A program made the position numbers and the translations under genes. A stretch of 64,000 nucleotides of DNA from Hyphomicrobium sp. (GTDB lineage Bacteria; Pseudomonadota; Alphaproteobacteria; Rhizobiales; Hyphomicrobiaceae), in NCBI GenBank assembly GCA_002928515.1, contig PERI01000003.1:1-64000 (forward strand), given 5' to 3'. Numbering within the stretch: the first letter of the stretch is position 1; every line of letters starts with the position of its first letter. Positions 10,929-20,642 of the stretch are shown here, piece by piece. The notes below the pieces were generated by a model that saw only the letters and a program-made list of their open reading frames with translations, made no database searches and had not been told where the DNA came from.

Positions 10929-11543
10929 TCACAGGCCCGTCATATAGTACCGCCGACCATTCATGGCCAGCGTGACCAAACGACCATCCACGTTAAGATA
11001 TCCCTGCTGCTCGCCCTGAGGCGGCGCTGTGAGGGAGGATGGCACGTATTCGACCAGGATGCCGCGGATCGTATTGCCCGCGCCCTTGATGTAAGGCAGC
11101 GAAGCGGCATCTCGAACCCACGGATAATGTTCTTGCTCGTTGGGGAAGAAGCTTTCGTAGAACATGTACGGGATGACGATCAGAATGAACCCGCGCAGCA
11201 ACCCGAAAAAGAAGCCTAAGACCCGGTCGATCATACCGACGCGGCTATCGAGAATGGAATCGGATACGCGCGCTGTCACCAAGTGCACGATGATGAGCAC
11301 GATCAGGGCAACGACCAGTGCCACCACAGCCAAAGCAATCTGGGGCGGTAGGCCCGTCTGCGCGGCAACGTCCGCTGACAAATCTTTCTTGGTGAAGAAA
11401 ATCCACGCGCCGACGGCGGCCGCAGCTAACCACGATAGGATCGACAGCAGTTCCCGCGCTAAACCACGATACATGGCAAGCAGGCCCGAAATAAATGCGA
11501 CGGCCAATAAGGCGGCGTCGAGGTAAGTAAGCGGGCCGATCAT
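10929..11543 (-). CDS. cvpA: CvpA family protein
   Basis: LTYLDAALLAVAFISGLLAMYRGLARELLSILSWLAA; multi-TM; between radA and purF. Confidence 0.88.
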   Translation of the reverse strand: MIGPLTYLDAALLAVAFISGLLAMYRGLARELLSILSWLAAAAVGAWIFFTKKDLSADVAAQTGLPPQIALAVVALVVALIVLIIVHLVTARVSDSILDSRVGMIDRVLGFFFGLLRGFILIVIPYMFYESFFPNEQEHYPWVRDAASLPYIKGAGNTIRGILVEYVPSSLTAPPQGEQQGYLNVDGRLVTLAMNGRRYYMTGL

Positions 11544-11608
11544 GGCCGATTGTCCCTCTTTGGTCGGGCGACTTGATATGCCCTGTTCCCGGTCTTTCGG
11601 TCAGCGGT

Positions 11609-12985
11609 TCAGTCGCATGCTAAGGCTTCCGCTGCAAGTGACTTGAGGTGCGAGATGCGCCCCAGGGTCAATTTTAACCCCGCCACGTCAGCTTCTCCTT
11701 GCTCCGGGATTACCGCACTGGAAAATCCGAGTTTGGAGGCTTCCTTCAAACGTGCCGTCATCTGAGGTGCGGCGCGAACTGCGCCTGACAGCGATACTTC
11801 ACCAAAGTAAACGGCGTTACGTGGCAGCGGAACACCCGATATTGACGACAGCAGGGCCGCGGCTGCGGCGATATCGGCAGCAGGCTCCGTGATCTTGAGA
11901 CCGCCGGCAACATTCAGATAAACATCGTGGCCCGAAAACGACACTCCGCATCGGGCATCCAGTACGGCGAGTAACATTGCGAGCCGGTTGCTATCCCAGC
12001 CGACGACGGCGCGGCGCGGCGTTCCTAATCCCGATGGAGCAACGAGCGCTTGAATTTCGACGAGTAGGGGGCGCGTGCCTTCGATGCCAGCGAAGACGGC
12101 TGCTCCTGGGCTCGCACCATCACGGTCACCGAGAAACAGTTCGGATGGATTGGCGACTTCGCGCAATCCGCCTGTCACCATTTCAAACACGCCGATCTCG
12201 TCACTGGGACCGAAGCGATTTTTGACGGCGCGCAAAATGCGATAGGGATGACCGCTGTCACCTTCGAAATACAACACGGTATCGACCATGTGCTCGATGA
12301 CTTTGGGTCCGGCGATTTGTCCGTCCTTCGTCACATGACCCACGAGAAGAACAGCAGAGCCTGCCATTTTTGCATAACGGATCAGCGATTGTGCGGCAGC
12401 GCGCACCTGACTGACGGTACCGGGTGCCGCGTCTAGTGCATCCGACCACAACGTCTGAATGGAATCGATGACGATAAGATCAGGCGGCCGGTCTTCGCCG
12501 AGCGTCGCCAGAATATTTGAGAGATTGGTTTCTGATGCCAAGCCGACGGGTGCATCCGATAAACCCAATCGTTCCGCACGCAAGCGCACCTGTGCAATCG
12601 CTTCTTCGCCAGAAAAGTACACGGCTTTGCGATCAGCGCGCGCAAGATGCGCGGTTAACTGCAACAGGAGCGTCGATTTGCCGATGCCGGGTTCGCCACC
12701 GATCAGAATAGCCGAGCCTGGCACGATGCCGCCACCGGTCACGCGGTCGAGTTCAGCAATGCCGGTTGAAAATCGTGGCGCCTCTTTGGTCGAACCTTTT
12801 AGCGTTTCGAGTTTCACGATGCGCCCCTTGGTTTGGCGCGTGATGCCGGAGCCGGGCGGTGGTCCTGCATCGGTTTCTTCGACGAGGGTGTTCCATTCGC
12901 CGCAGGAGACGCACTTGCCAGCCCAGCGCGATGCGGTCGCACCGCAGACCTGACAGACGAACAGAGATTTGGAAACTTTGGCCAT
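11609..12985 (-). CDS. radA: DNA repair protein RadA
   Basis: FVCQVCGATASRWAGKCVSCGEWNT zinc finger; LIGGEPGIGKSTLLLQL; KNRFGPSDEIGVFEM. Confidence 0.96.
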   Translation of the reverse strand: MAKVSKSLFVCQVCGATASRWAGKCVSCGEWNTLVEETDAGPPPGSGITRQTKGRIVKLETLKGSTKEAPRFSTGIAELDRVTGGGIVPGSAILIGGEPGIGKSTLLLQLTAHLARADRKAVYFSGEEAIAQVRLRAERLGLSDAPVGLASETNLSNILATLGEDRPPDLIVIDSIQTLWSDALDAAPGTVSQVRAAAQSLIRYAKMAGSAVLLVGHVTKDGQIAGPKVIEHMVDTVLYFEGDSGHPYRILRAVKNRFGPSDEIGVFEMVTGGLREVANPSELFLGDRDGASPGAAVFAGIEGTRPLLVEIQALVAPSGLGTPRRAVVGWDSNRLAMLLAVLDARCGVSFSGHDVYLNVAGGLKITEPAADIAAAAALLSSISGVPLPRNAVYFGEVSLSGAVRAAPQMTARLKEASKLGFSSAVIPEQGEADVAGLKLTLGRISHLKSLAAEALACD

Positions 12986-12989
12986 GCGC

Positions 12990-14180
12990 TTAAACGGTAT
13001 CTTCTAAGTAGAGGCGTGTGAAGCGCGGACCAAGGCGGGTGAGAATTTCATAGCCGATCGTGTCAGCGGCAAAGCCTGCTTGTTCGATGGTGATGCCGTC
13101 GCCAATCAACTTGGCGCAGTTGCCGGGTGCGGCCACGCCGTTCGGTAGATCCGTGACATCGACCGTGATGAGGTCCATGGACACGCGTCCAACAATGGGT
13201 GCCAGATGACCGGCAATTAAAACGTGGCCACCAGGGCGACCGTTGGGAGCGCTGGCACTGCGTGGAACGCCATCGGCATAACCGGCTGCAAGTGTTGCGA
13301 TACGGCTTGGGCGTTTGGCACGCCATGTTGCGGAATAGCCAACGGTTTCGCCTGAGGCGACATCTGTCACGGCGAGAATACGCACGGTGACCGTCACGGT
13401 TGGTTTCACAGGTGCGGGATAGGTTTCGCTCGCTTGGCCGCCATAAAGCGCATATCCCGGACGCACCAGGTCGAAATGAAATGCGGGTCCGAGCATTAAT
13501 CCGTCTGATGCCGCCAAACTGCGCGGCACATTGGGAAACAACGCCGAGAGGGTTTCAAACGCCAGCAGTTGATCGCGATTTTTGGGGTCGCGTGGATTGT
13601 CGGCCGAGGCGAGGTGACTCATGATCAAGCACGGTGACAGACGTGTGAGCGTTTCATTATCCGTTGCCAACCGTCTTGTGACGCGCGCGGATAACCCCAA
13701 GCGGTTGAGACCGGTATCGATATGAAAAGCTGCGGGTAGAACGGTCGCGTATCGTTTGGCAAGTCCAGACCACGCTACAATGTCTTCCATGGTTGAAAGA
13801 ACCGGCACGACGTTGAGTTTATGAAAAGCGTCAGCCGCTGCGCCACCGATCAGACCGTCCAAAGCATAAATCATGGCTTCCGGTGCGAGCTTGCGAGCGA
13901 GTTCGGCTTCGTCGGGTGTGGCGATGAAAAAAGTACCGCACCCAGCTTTCGCAAGTGCCGGGATGATGCGCGCTGCACCAAGTCCGTAGGCGTCGGCTTT
14001 GACGACAGCCGCGCAGGTCGTCGGTTTCACTCTGTCGGAGAGCGCTTGCCAGTTGCGCGCGATTTGCCCGAGATCGACGGTGATGATGCCGGTTGCGCCT
14101 GCCCGGACCTCTGTTCTACGCGCGCTCACCACCTGGTCCTCATCGTCTGCTGCTGCCGATGGATGCGACTGAGCGCTCAC
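12990..14180 (-). CDS. alr: Alanine racemase
   Basis: AVVKADAYGLGAARI PLP-lysine motif; GYADGVPR; GRVSMDLITVDVTD. Confidence 0.95.
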   Translation of the reverse strand: MSAQSHPSAAADDEDQVVSARRTEVRAGATGIITVDLGQIARNWQALSDRVKPTTCAAVVKADAYGLGAARIIPALAKAGCGTFFIATPDEAELARKLAPEAMIYALDGLIGGAAADAFHKLNVVPVLSTMEDIVAWSGLAKRYATVLPAAFHIDTGLNRLGLSARVTRRLATDNETLTRLSPCLIMSHLASADNPRDPKNRDQLLAFETLSALFPNVPRSLAASDGLMLGPAFHFDLVRPGYALYGGQASETYPAPVKPTVTVTVRILAVTDVASGETVGYSATWRAKRPSRIATLAAGYADGVPRSASAPNGRPGGHVLIAGHLAPIVGRVSMDLITVDVTDLPNGVAAPGNCAKLIGDGITIEQAGFAADTIGYEILTRLGPRFTRLYLEDTV

Positions 14181-15688
14181 CGGTCGGGTAGCATATAATC
14201 GCGCGCCAGATTTCCAAAGCGCGTGAACTGTCCTTCGAACGACAATTCGACCGTCCCGACCGGGCCGTGACGTTGCTTGCCGATAATCACTTCAGCTTTG
14301 CCGGACACCAAACTCATCTTGGTCATCCAATCGGAGAATTCAGGCGTTCCTTCGGCAGGTTTGGTGCGCTCGACGTAATATTCTTCGCGGTACACAAACA
14401 TGACGACGTCAGCATCTTGTTCGATCGAACCGGATTCACGTAAATCCGACAATTGTGGGCGTTTGTCTTCGCGGTTTTCGACCTGACGCGAGAGCTGCGA
14501 GAGCGCAATAATGGGGACCGTCAATTCCTTGGCGAGCGCTTTGAGGCCGGTGGTGATTTCCGTGATTTCTTGCACGCGATTGCCATCGTTACGCTTTGAG
14601 CCTGACAGCAACTGCAAGTAATCGACCACGAGAAGATCGAGCCCGTGTTGGCGTTTGAGTTTGCGTGCGCGCGCTGACAATTGGGCGACTGTGATGCCAC
14701 CCGTTTGGTCGATGTAGAGCGGTATGCGCGACATTTCGGCGGCGACGCCCGAGAGTTTGCGAAACTCGGTTTCGTCGATCATGCCGCGGCGGATTTTCTC
14801 AGATGAGATTTCTGCTTGTTCAGCTAGAATTCGCGTTGCGAGCTGTTCGGACGACATTTCGAGCGAGAAAAAGCCGACGATACCGCCGTCCGTCGTTTCA
14901 CGCGTTCCGTCCGGTTTCGGGTCACCTAACTTATGTGCTTTGGCAACATTATAGGCGATGTTGGTTGCGAGTGCCGTTTTGCCCATCGACGGACGGCCAG
15001 CGAGAATAATCAAGTCCGAGCGTTGCAGACCGCCCAGTTTGTGATCGAGGTCAGAAAGCCCCGTCGAAGCGCCGGACAAATGGCCGGAGCGCTGGAATGC
15101 GCTGTTGGCCATGTTGATCGCAGTGACGAGTGCGCTTTGGAAACTTTCAAAACCCTGACCGTACTTGTTCTGCTCGGCCAGCGAATAGAGGCGACTTTCG
15201 GCATCTTCGATTTGAGTCTTTGGAGCCTGATCGACGGCGCTATCGTATGCGGCGTTGACCATGTCCTCGCCGATGACAATCAAAGAGCGGCGCGTTGCCA
15301 GATCATACACCGTGCGGCCGTACTCGGCCGCATTGATGACCGTCGTGGCGTTGGCTGCCAAACGACCCAGGTACTGAGGAACGCTGGTGTGCGCGTCAAT
15401 CGGTTCTGCGTTTTCGAAAAATGTTTTGACGGTGATCGGTGTCGCGGTTTTGCCGGCGTGGATCAACGTCGCCAGCGTTTCGTAAATGCGGGCATGCAAC
15501 GGATCGTAGAAGTGACCGGGTTGTAGAAAGCCGGACACGCGATCGAGCGCTTCGTTGTTGACGAGGATCGCACCCAGAAGTGCCTGTTCGGCTTCTAGGT
15601 TGTGCGGTGCTTGACGAAACGTCAGAGGCTGGGTGGCCGAGGCGGCTTGTTGAAGCTTCTCGGTGAGGAGGACTGCGGGATTTGCCAT
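14177..15688 (-). CDS. dnaB: Replicative DNA helicase
   Basis: PHNLEAEQALLGAILVNNEALDRV; LIILAGRPSMGKTALATNIA; LLVVDYLQLL. Confidence 0.96.
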   Translation of the reverse strand: MANPAVLLTEKLQQAASATQPLTFRQAPHNLEAEQALLGAILVNNEALDRVSGFLQPGHFYDPLHARIYETLATLIHAGKTATPITVKTFFENAEPIDAHTSVPQYLGRLAANATTVINAAEYGRTVYDLATRRSLIVIGEDMVNAAYDSAVDQAPKTQIEDAESRLYSLAEQNKYGQGFESFQSALVTAINMANSAFQRSGHLSGASTGLSDLDHKLGGLQRSDLIILAGRPSMGKTALATNIAYNVAKAHKLGDPKPDGTRETTDGGIVGFFSLEMSSEQLATRILAEQAEISSEKIRRGMIDETEFRKLSGVAAEMSRIPLYIDQTGGITVAQLSARARKLKRQHGLDLLVVDYLQLLSGSKRNDGNRVQEITEITTGLKALAKELTVPIIALSQLSRQVENREDKRPQLSDLRESGSIEQDADVVMFVYREEYYVERTKPAEGTPEFSDWMTKMSLVSGKAEVIIGKQRHGPVGTVELSFEGQFTRFGNLARDYMLPDR

Positions 15689-15863
15689 GGTCGGACCCTA
15701 GTCGATTCCGATGGTGTTAGGCGGGGCGCAATCGCGCGGACAGCCCGCCATCCCCGTTATCAACATGGGTGCCAGGGCAGGGCTTGCGCGTGTGAATAAT
15801 GGCGCGATTCGCGCGCGAAACTCATGGCAATCTTTGAGAAAAGCGAAAAGTTGGATTTGGCTC

Positions 15864-15898
15864 AAAAATAAACGGCGTTGGAGAGGTTCCAACGCCGT
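15864..15898 (-). terminator. Intrinsic terminator downstream of rplI (end of the rpsF-rplI operon)
   Basis: Perfect 11-bp stem ACGGCGTTGGA / TCCAACGCCGT (15872-15882 / 15888-15898) with a 5-nt loop; on the minus strand followed by TTATTTTTG. Confidence 0.85.
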
Positions 15899-15925
15899 CA
15901 TGTGAGCTGCATTGGTGCTGAAAAC

Positions 15926-16501
15926 TTACTCAGCGTCGTCGTCTGCGGGACGTGCACCATCTTCAAATGCCGAATCGGGATTGAAGGTTTCGAGGTCGAG
16001 CGCTTCATCCTTGACGACCGAGACGTTCTCGCCGCGTGACTGTTTATCGGCTTCATCCTGCGAGCGTGCGATGTTCAGGGTTACATTTGATAAGACTTCT
16101 GGATGCAATTGAATTTTAGCCGGTGTGAGACCCAGCGCCTTGATCGGCTTTTCGAGGATGACTTGGTTGCGATCGACCGTGTAGCCGCCTTCGGAAATCA
16201 CGGTAGCGATGTCGCGCGTGGACACCGAACCGTAGAGCTGGCCTGTGTCACCGGCAGCGCGGATCAATGCGAACGTTTGGCCTTCGAGCTTGGCGTTGAC
16301 CGCTTCGGCTTCTTTTTTCAAGCTCAGGTTATTGGCTTCAAGCTGTGCACGCTTGCCTTCGAAGACTTTCTTGTTGTCTTCGGTGGCGCGAAGAGCCTTT
16401 TTCTGCGGTAGCAAGAAATTACGGGCGTAGCCGTCTTTGACGTTGACGATGTCGCCCATTTGGCCAAGGCGGCCGATACGTTGGAGAAGAATGACCTGCA
16501 T
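15926..16501 (-). CDS. rplI: 50S ribosomal protein L9
   Basis: MQVILLQRIGRLGQMGDIVNVKDGYARNFLLPQKKA; the longer ORF extends upstream, start set at MQVILL. Confidence 0.95.
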   Translation of the reverse strand: MQVILLQRIGRLGQMGDIVNVKDGYARNFLLPQKKALRATEDNKKVFEGKRAQLEANNLSLKKEAEAVNAKLEGQTFALIRAAGDTGQLYGSVSTRDIATVISEGGYTVDRNQVILEKPIKALGLTPAKIQLHPEVLSNVTLNIARSQDEADKQSRGENVSVVKDEALDLETFNPDSAFEDGARPADDDAE

Positions 16502-16556
16502 TTTGGGTGTCCTTTGAGTTGATCGTTGAGTTAAAAATTTCGAAGGTGAGTGACAG

Positions 16557-17516
16557 TCAGTTTGGATTTTCAGGTGGCGTGTTGGCGCGTGCCTCCCGAT
16601 ATTTGAAAACGGTTTCGGCAAGACCGGCGAGTGCGAGGATGAGCGCTGCGCCTGCCGTAAACACGGCAAGGCCAGTGTAGAGAAACGTCAGGATAAAGCT
16701 GCGCCATGGCGAGCCGCGCGTTACGACATGCGCAACTGCGAGGCCAAGGAGCGCAAAAGCCAACGTAAAAGCTCCAGCAAATCCACCGGCTGCCAGTCCG
16801 GCAATGCCGCTGGTGAAAGTGAGGAGTGTTGCACCTAACAAGGCAAACGTTGCGCCAGATGGCAGGCTCATGCTGGATAAGTCCGGCCACGGACGCACGA
16901 GACGCCCGGATGCGAGCGTGATGCGTGCGGCAAGCCAGAGATTGAGTAGGATCGTCGCTGTCGCAACAATACCCAGCGCCCAGGGCATTGTTTTTAATGT
17001 CGTCGCGGTGATTTCGTCGATCTGTGCTTCCGTGATCGTGGGCGCACCTGGCAGAGACGGTAGCTCAGATTTGACGAACGTTTCGACTAACGTGCGCATG
17101 GATTTTGACAGCGCTTCAGTATCGCCGCCGAGCAACAGCAATGCCATCACCGCGAAAGCACCACCGAACACGGCGGCGGTCGCGACCATGCGACCGATCG
17201 GATACCATTCAACGCCGTCATCGGTTGTGCGATTGAGCAAGGCGAGGCGCGTCAGGATGATCGCAGGCACAGCCGAACTTACGGCGTAGGCGACAGCGGC
17301 GACGGGCGTGGTGAGGAGCAGAATCGTCAATGTGGCGCTCAGGGCTGCGATGGCAACTGCGCGCGGTCCCAGGCCGAGGCCTGCAAGATATAACGAGAGC
17401 GGTGTCAGAAAAAACAAAACGAGACGGATCAACATGCCGCCCGTCGTTGCCGACGCGAACACAACCGCCGAAATGATGCCGGCAGCAATGGCTAGAAGGA
17501 TCGTGTTCAACGGCAT
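16557..17516 (-). CDS. DUF2232 family integral membrane protein
   Basis: Multi-TM protein located between rpsR and rplI, as commonly seen in alphaproteobacteria. Confidence 0.75.
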   Translation of the reverse strand: MPLNTILLAIAAGIISAVVFASATTGGMLIRLVLFFLTPLSLYLAGLGLGPRAVAIAALSATLTILLLTTPVAAVAYAVSSAVPAIILTRLALLNRTTDDGVEWYPIGRMVATAAVFGGAFAVMALLLLGGDTEALSKSMRTLVETFVKSELPSLPGAPTITEAQIDEITATTLKTMPWALGIVATATILLNLWLAARITLASGRLVRPWPDLSSMSLPSGATFALLGATLLTFTSGIAGLAAGGFAGAFTLAFALLGLAVAHVVTRGSPWRSFILTFLYTGLAVFTAGAALILALAGLAETVFKYREARANTPPENPN

Positions 17517-17591
17517 CGTGTGCTGTCCCGCATGTGTGAGCGGTTAGAGACAGATCTGGCATGCAGCCATTCTGACCCAACGAGGAAACAT

Positions 17592-17618
17592 CAGGCGGCA
17601 ACGTAACGCTGCCGCCTG
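17592..17618 (-). terminator. Strong hairpin downstream of rpsR (terminator or attenuator candidate)
   Basis: 9-bp perfect stem CAGGCGGCA / TGCCGCCTG separated by ACGTAACGC; only a weak T-rich tail on the minus strand. Confidence 0.55.
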
Positions 17619-17632
17619 TGCGAGGCTTCAGA

Positions 17633-17890
17633 TTACTTAATTACGTATGGCAGTAGTCCAAGAAAGCGTGCGCGCTTGATGGCACGAGCCAGTTCGCGTT
17701 GCTTCTTGGCAGAGACGGCCGTGATGCGGCTCGGTACGATCTTGCCGCGTTCAGAAATGTAGCGGCCAAGAGTGCGGACATCCTTGTAGTCAATTTTTGG
17801 TGCGCCCTCGCCCGAGAACGGGCAAGTCTTGCGACGACGATTGAATGTGCGGCGCTGGGTGCTGCCGGCCGGTGTTTGAATTTCAGCCAT
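17633..17890 (-). CDS. rpsR: 30S ribosomal protein S18
   Basis: [68 protein letters not shown]. Confidence 0.97.
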   Translation of the reverse strand: MAEIQTPAGSTQRRTFNRRRKTCPFSGEGAPKIDYKDVRTLGRYISERGKIVPSRITAVSAKKQRELARAIKRARFLGLLPYVIK

Positions 17891-17893
17891 CGA

Positions 17894-18460
17894 TTAAGCC
17901 TCCGAGCCGGGGGTTGTGTCGCGCGCTGGGCGCGGGGGACGGGGACCACGATCTGCGCTGGGCGCGCCACCTTCGCGAGGTGGGCGCGGACGGAATGTCG
18001 AACCGCCTTCACGATCGCCACCACCAGCACCGCCGCGGAAACCGCCGCGATCACCGCCTCGTGGGCCGCCGAAGCCGCCACGACCGCCACCGCCGCCAAA
18101 GCCGCCGCGATCGCCACGATCACCGCGTTCTTCGCGATCTTGTTTGCGCATCTGGGCAGATGGTTCGGTTTCAAGTTCTTCGACGCGCACAGTCAAGAAC
18201 CGCATGACGTCGGGATTGATGCCCATGCGCCGTTCCATTTCGGTAACGGCGGCTGGCGCTGACTCGATGTTGAAGTAGGCATAATGCGCCTTGCGGTTTT
18301 TCTTGATTTTGAAGGCGAGGCCTTTCAGGCCCCAATATTCTTGCTTGGTCACTTTGCCCTGACCTTCTTCGATGACGCTGGCGAATTCCTTCATCAGCGC
18401 TTCGACTTGGGCTTGGGTCACGTCCTGGCGCACCAGAAACGTATGCTCGTAATTCGGCAT
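17894..18460 (-). CDS. rpsF: 30S ribosomal protein S6 with a Gly/Arg-rich C-terminal extension
   Basis: MPNYEHTFLVRQDVTQAQVEALMKEF...KLAFKIKKNRKAHY-type core, then an RGDRGGFGGGGGRGGFGGPRGGDRGGF extension; precedes rpsR. Confidence 0.95.
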   Translation of the reverse strand: MPNYEHTFLVRQDVTQAQVEALMKEFASVIEEGQGKVTKQEYWGLKGLAFKIKKNRKAHYAYFNIESAPAAVTEMERRMGINPDVMRFLTVRVEELETEPSAQMRKQDREERGDRGDRGGFGGGGGRGGFGGPRGGDRGGFRGGAGGGDREGGSTFRPRPPREGGAPSADRGPRPPRPARDTTPGSEA

Positions 18461-18893
18461 ACCATTGGCCTTTCTGTTCAAATTGTCCCGCATGACAGCG
18501 AGGTCTATCCCTCCGGCGCAAAGCCCCATTCAGGCCGAGAAAGGCCCATCTGGTACCCAAAGAGTGAAGACACAGGGATATGAAATGGGTAAAAACCCAT
18601 TTGGTCCAGGCAGTTAAGGTGTACGACCAAAACTTCCTAGATCCCTTTCAGCCTCCAACCGGAGCGGGTGACGAAGCGGGTTATACAGCAAATTGCTGGT
18701 CCATCAAGGCTGCGACCTAGCGGGTGCGGCATTGCTGCGGAGCTTTATTGTCATTGCCCTATCCTGAGAGATGCCTGGTCGCGCCACCCACAATCAAATG
18801 TTCTGCAAGCCATGCCGTTGCCATGGGAATCATGTGCAAAGTCCGGCGGCCGGTTTAACCGCGCGTTGTGGTGTTGAAGAGGGAGATTTGACG

Positions 18894-19142
18894 ATGAAGT
18901 TCGCTGCCTACACGGAAGAAACGATTTGGGCCATCGGTGAGACCGAAGCGGAAGCCCGTGCCGAAGGCGAGGATACGATCCGCGAAACCGAAGGGCGTGC
19001 TGACCAGTTGGCTTTGATGAAGGTTGCACCCATCGATGATGATTTGGTCGAGGCTTTAAATGAAGCCGAAGCCAAGGGCACAGATGTGCTTTTCGATTTG
19101 ATCGACGGCGAGTTGTGCGAAGTCGAAACTGTCGAGAGCTGA
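18894..19142 (+). CDS. Small acidic hypothetical protein (82 aa)
   Basis: MKFAAYTEETIWAIGETEAEARAEGEDTIRETEGRADQLALMKVAPIDDDLVEALNEAEAKGTDVLFDLIDGELCEVETVES; purine-rich GAGGGAGA just upstream of the ATG. Confidence 0.6.
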   Translation: MKFAAYTEETIWAIGETEAEARAEGEDTIRETEGRADQLALMKVAPIDDDLVEALNEAEAKGTDVLFDLIDGELCEVETVES

Positions 19143-19254
19143 CGTGTTCGCTGCCTTTTGAAGCCCTGCGCCGCCGGTCTGCGTATGGCGCGGGGCTGAT
19201 CCACGCATTGTCATGTCGCGTGTGGGCATGACTTGAGGTAGGTGATGCGCGCCC

Positions 19255-20496
19255 ATGTCCGAGCCCGCTCCCACCTCAACCGACCTGCAATCCCAGCCGT
19301 CACAGTCTTTGGCCGGCGAAAGGCCACATGACGAGCGCAATTTGCTCTGGGCCTTGCTGTTTGGAAATTTCGTCACCGGTACCGGCATTTTGCTTCCGGC
19401 CGGGATGTTGAGCGACATCGCATTAGCATTCAACGTATCCATCCCAAGTGCCGGAACTCTGTTGCTGGTCAGCGGTGTTGTGGTTGCGATTGGTGCACCG
19501 TTGATCGCGGCTGTTACAAGTCATATCGACCGGCGCCGCATACTCGTATTCTCCATGCTTCTCTATGCGGTGTGCCATGCGATTTCTGCCATGGCTCCCA
19601 CATTTGAGATTTTGATCGCTGCGCGATTTGCTCTGGCGATTTCGGCGGCGATCTTTACGCCTCAGGCCGCCGCAACTCTCAGCGCCTTGCTACCGCCAGA
19701 ACGACGTTCGGCTGCTATCACCATGGTGTTCGTTGGGTGGTCGTTGGCGACGGTCGGCGGCATGCCGCTCGGCGGGTATATTGCTCATGCTTGGGGTTGG
19801 CAGGCCGCATTTGGCATCGTTGCGGTGATGTCTTTGATCGCAGCCTTTGCCGTTTGGCGTGCCGTGCCAGGCATGGTCATCATCACGCCGCTCACGCGCG
19901 CATCGTGGCGTCGTGTTCTGAGCAATCCTGCGATGCTGCTTGTTTTGCTGGTCACCGTTCTCAATGGCACAGGACAGTTCACATTTTTCACGTATCTCAA
20001 TCCGTCCTTGAGATCATCGCTCCTTGCCGATGTATCGCTCGTGACGGCCATACTCGCTTGGTACGGTGTGTCAGCGACCATCGGTAATGTGGTTGTCTCG
20101 CGTTTGGTGACAGGCTTGGGAGCGTCGCGGTCAGCTCATTTGACTTTGCTGTCGATGAGTGTCGGCATGATCATTTGGGGGTTCGGGGCGCACTTGCTAT
20201 GGGCTGTGCTTTTGGCCGCGTCGCTGTGGGGTGTAGGAACATTTGCCGCCAATTCCATTCAGCAAGCGCGGCTCGCGGCTATCGATCCGAATGTCACATC
20301 GGCATCCGTCGCTCTCAATACCTCGGCCATTTATCTTGGTCAGGCGGCAGGCTCAGGGCTTGGAGGCGCGATGATCAATGCTCATGCGCTGGCCTATCTG
20401 CCGTGGGCAGGGGCGGCGATCTTATTGATGGCGGTGGTTTTTTCCCTCGTCGCCCAGAGCTATGAGCCCGAGGCTGCGACGGCGCGTCGCCAATAA
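19255..20496 (+). CDS. MFS transporter (probable efflux permease)
   Basis: About 12 TM helices; GNFVTGTGILLPAGMLSDIA...DRRRILVFSMLLYAVCHAISA; Bcr/AraJ-like arrangement. Confidence 0.88.
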   Translation: MSEPAPTSTDLQSQPSQSLAGERPHDERNLLWALLFGNFVTGTGILLPAGMLSDIALAFNVSIPSAGTLLLVSGVVVAIGAPLIAAVTSHIDRRRILVFSMLLYAVCHAISAMAPTFEILIAARFALAISAAIFTPQAAATLSALLPPERRSAAITMVFVGWSLATVGGMPLGGYIAHAWGWQAAFGIVAVMSLIAAFAVWRAVPGMVIITPLTRASWRRVLSNPAMLLVLLVTVLNGTGQFTFFTYLNPSLRSSLLADVSLVTAILAWYGVSATIGNVVVSRLVTGLGASRSAHLTLLSMSVGMIIWGFGAHLLWAVLLAASLWGVGTFAANSIQQARLAAIDPNVTSASVALNTSAIYLGQAAGSGLGGAMINAHALAYLPWAGAAILLMAVVFSLVAQSYEPEAATARRQ

Positions 20497-20642
20497 TTCT
20501 TTAGTTCGGGATAATTGAACTATTGAACAGCTTGTGTCCTCACCCCAAGTCTCCGTTGTATTTGGCGGGGCGCGTCGATCAAAATCTTCGATATCTGCGT
20601 TCCTCGCTTTGAAATTCCACAACGATACAACGAGGTCATGCG

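Noticed and set aside
17641-18278. Several long ORFs in other frames over rpsR/rpsF (Ala-rich, Pro/Arg-rich)
   Set aside because: Generated by the repetitive Gly/Arg codons of the rpsF tail; rpsF and rpsR are unambiguous.
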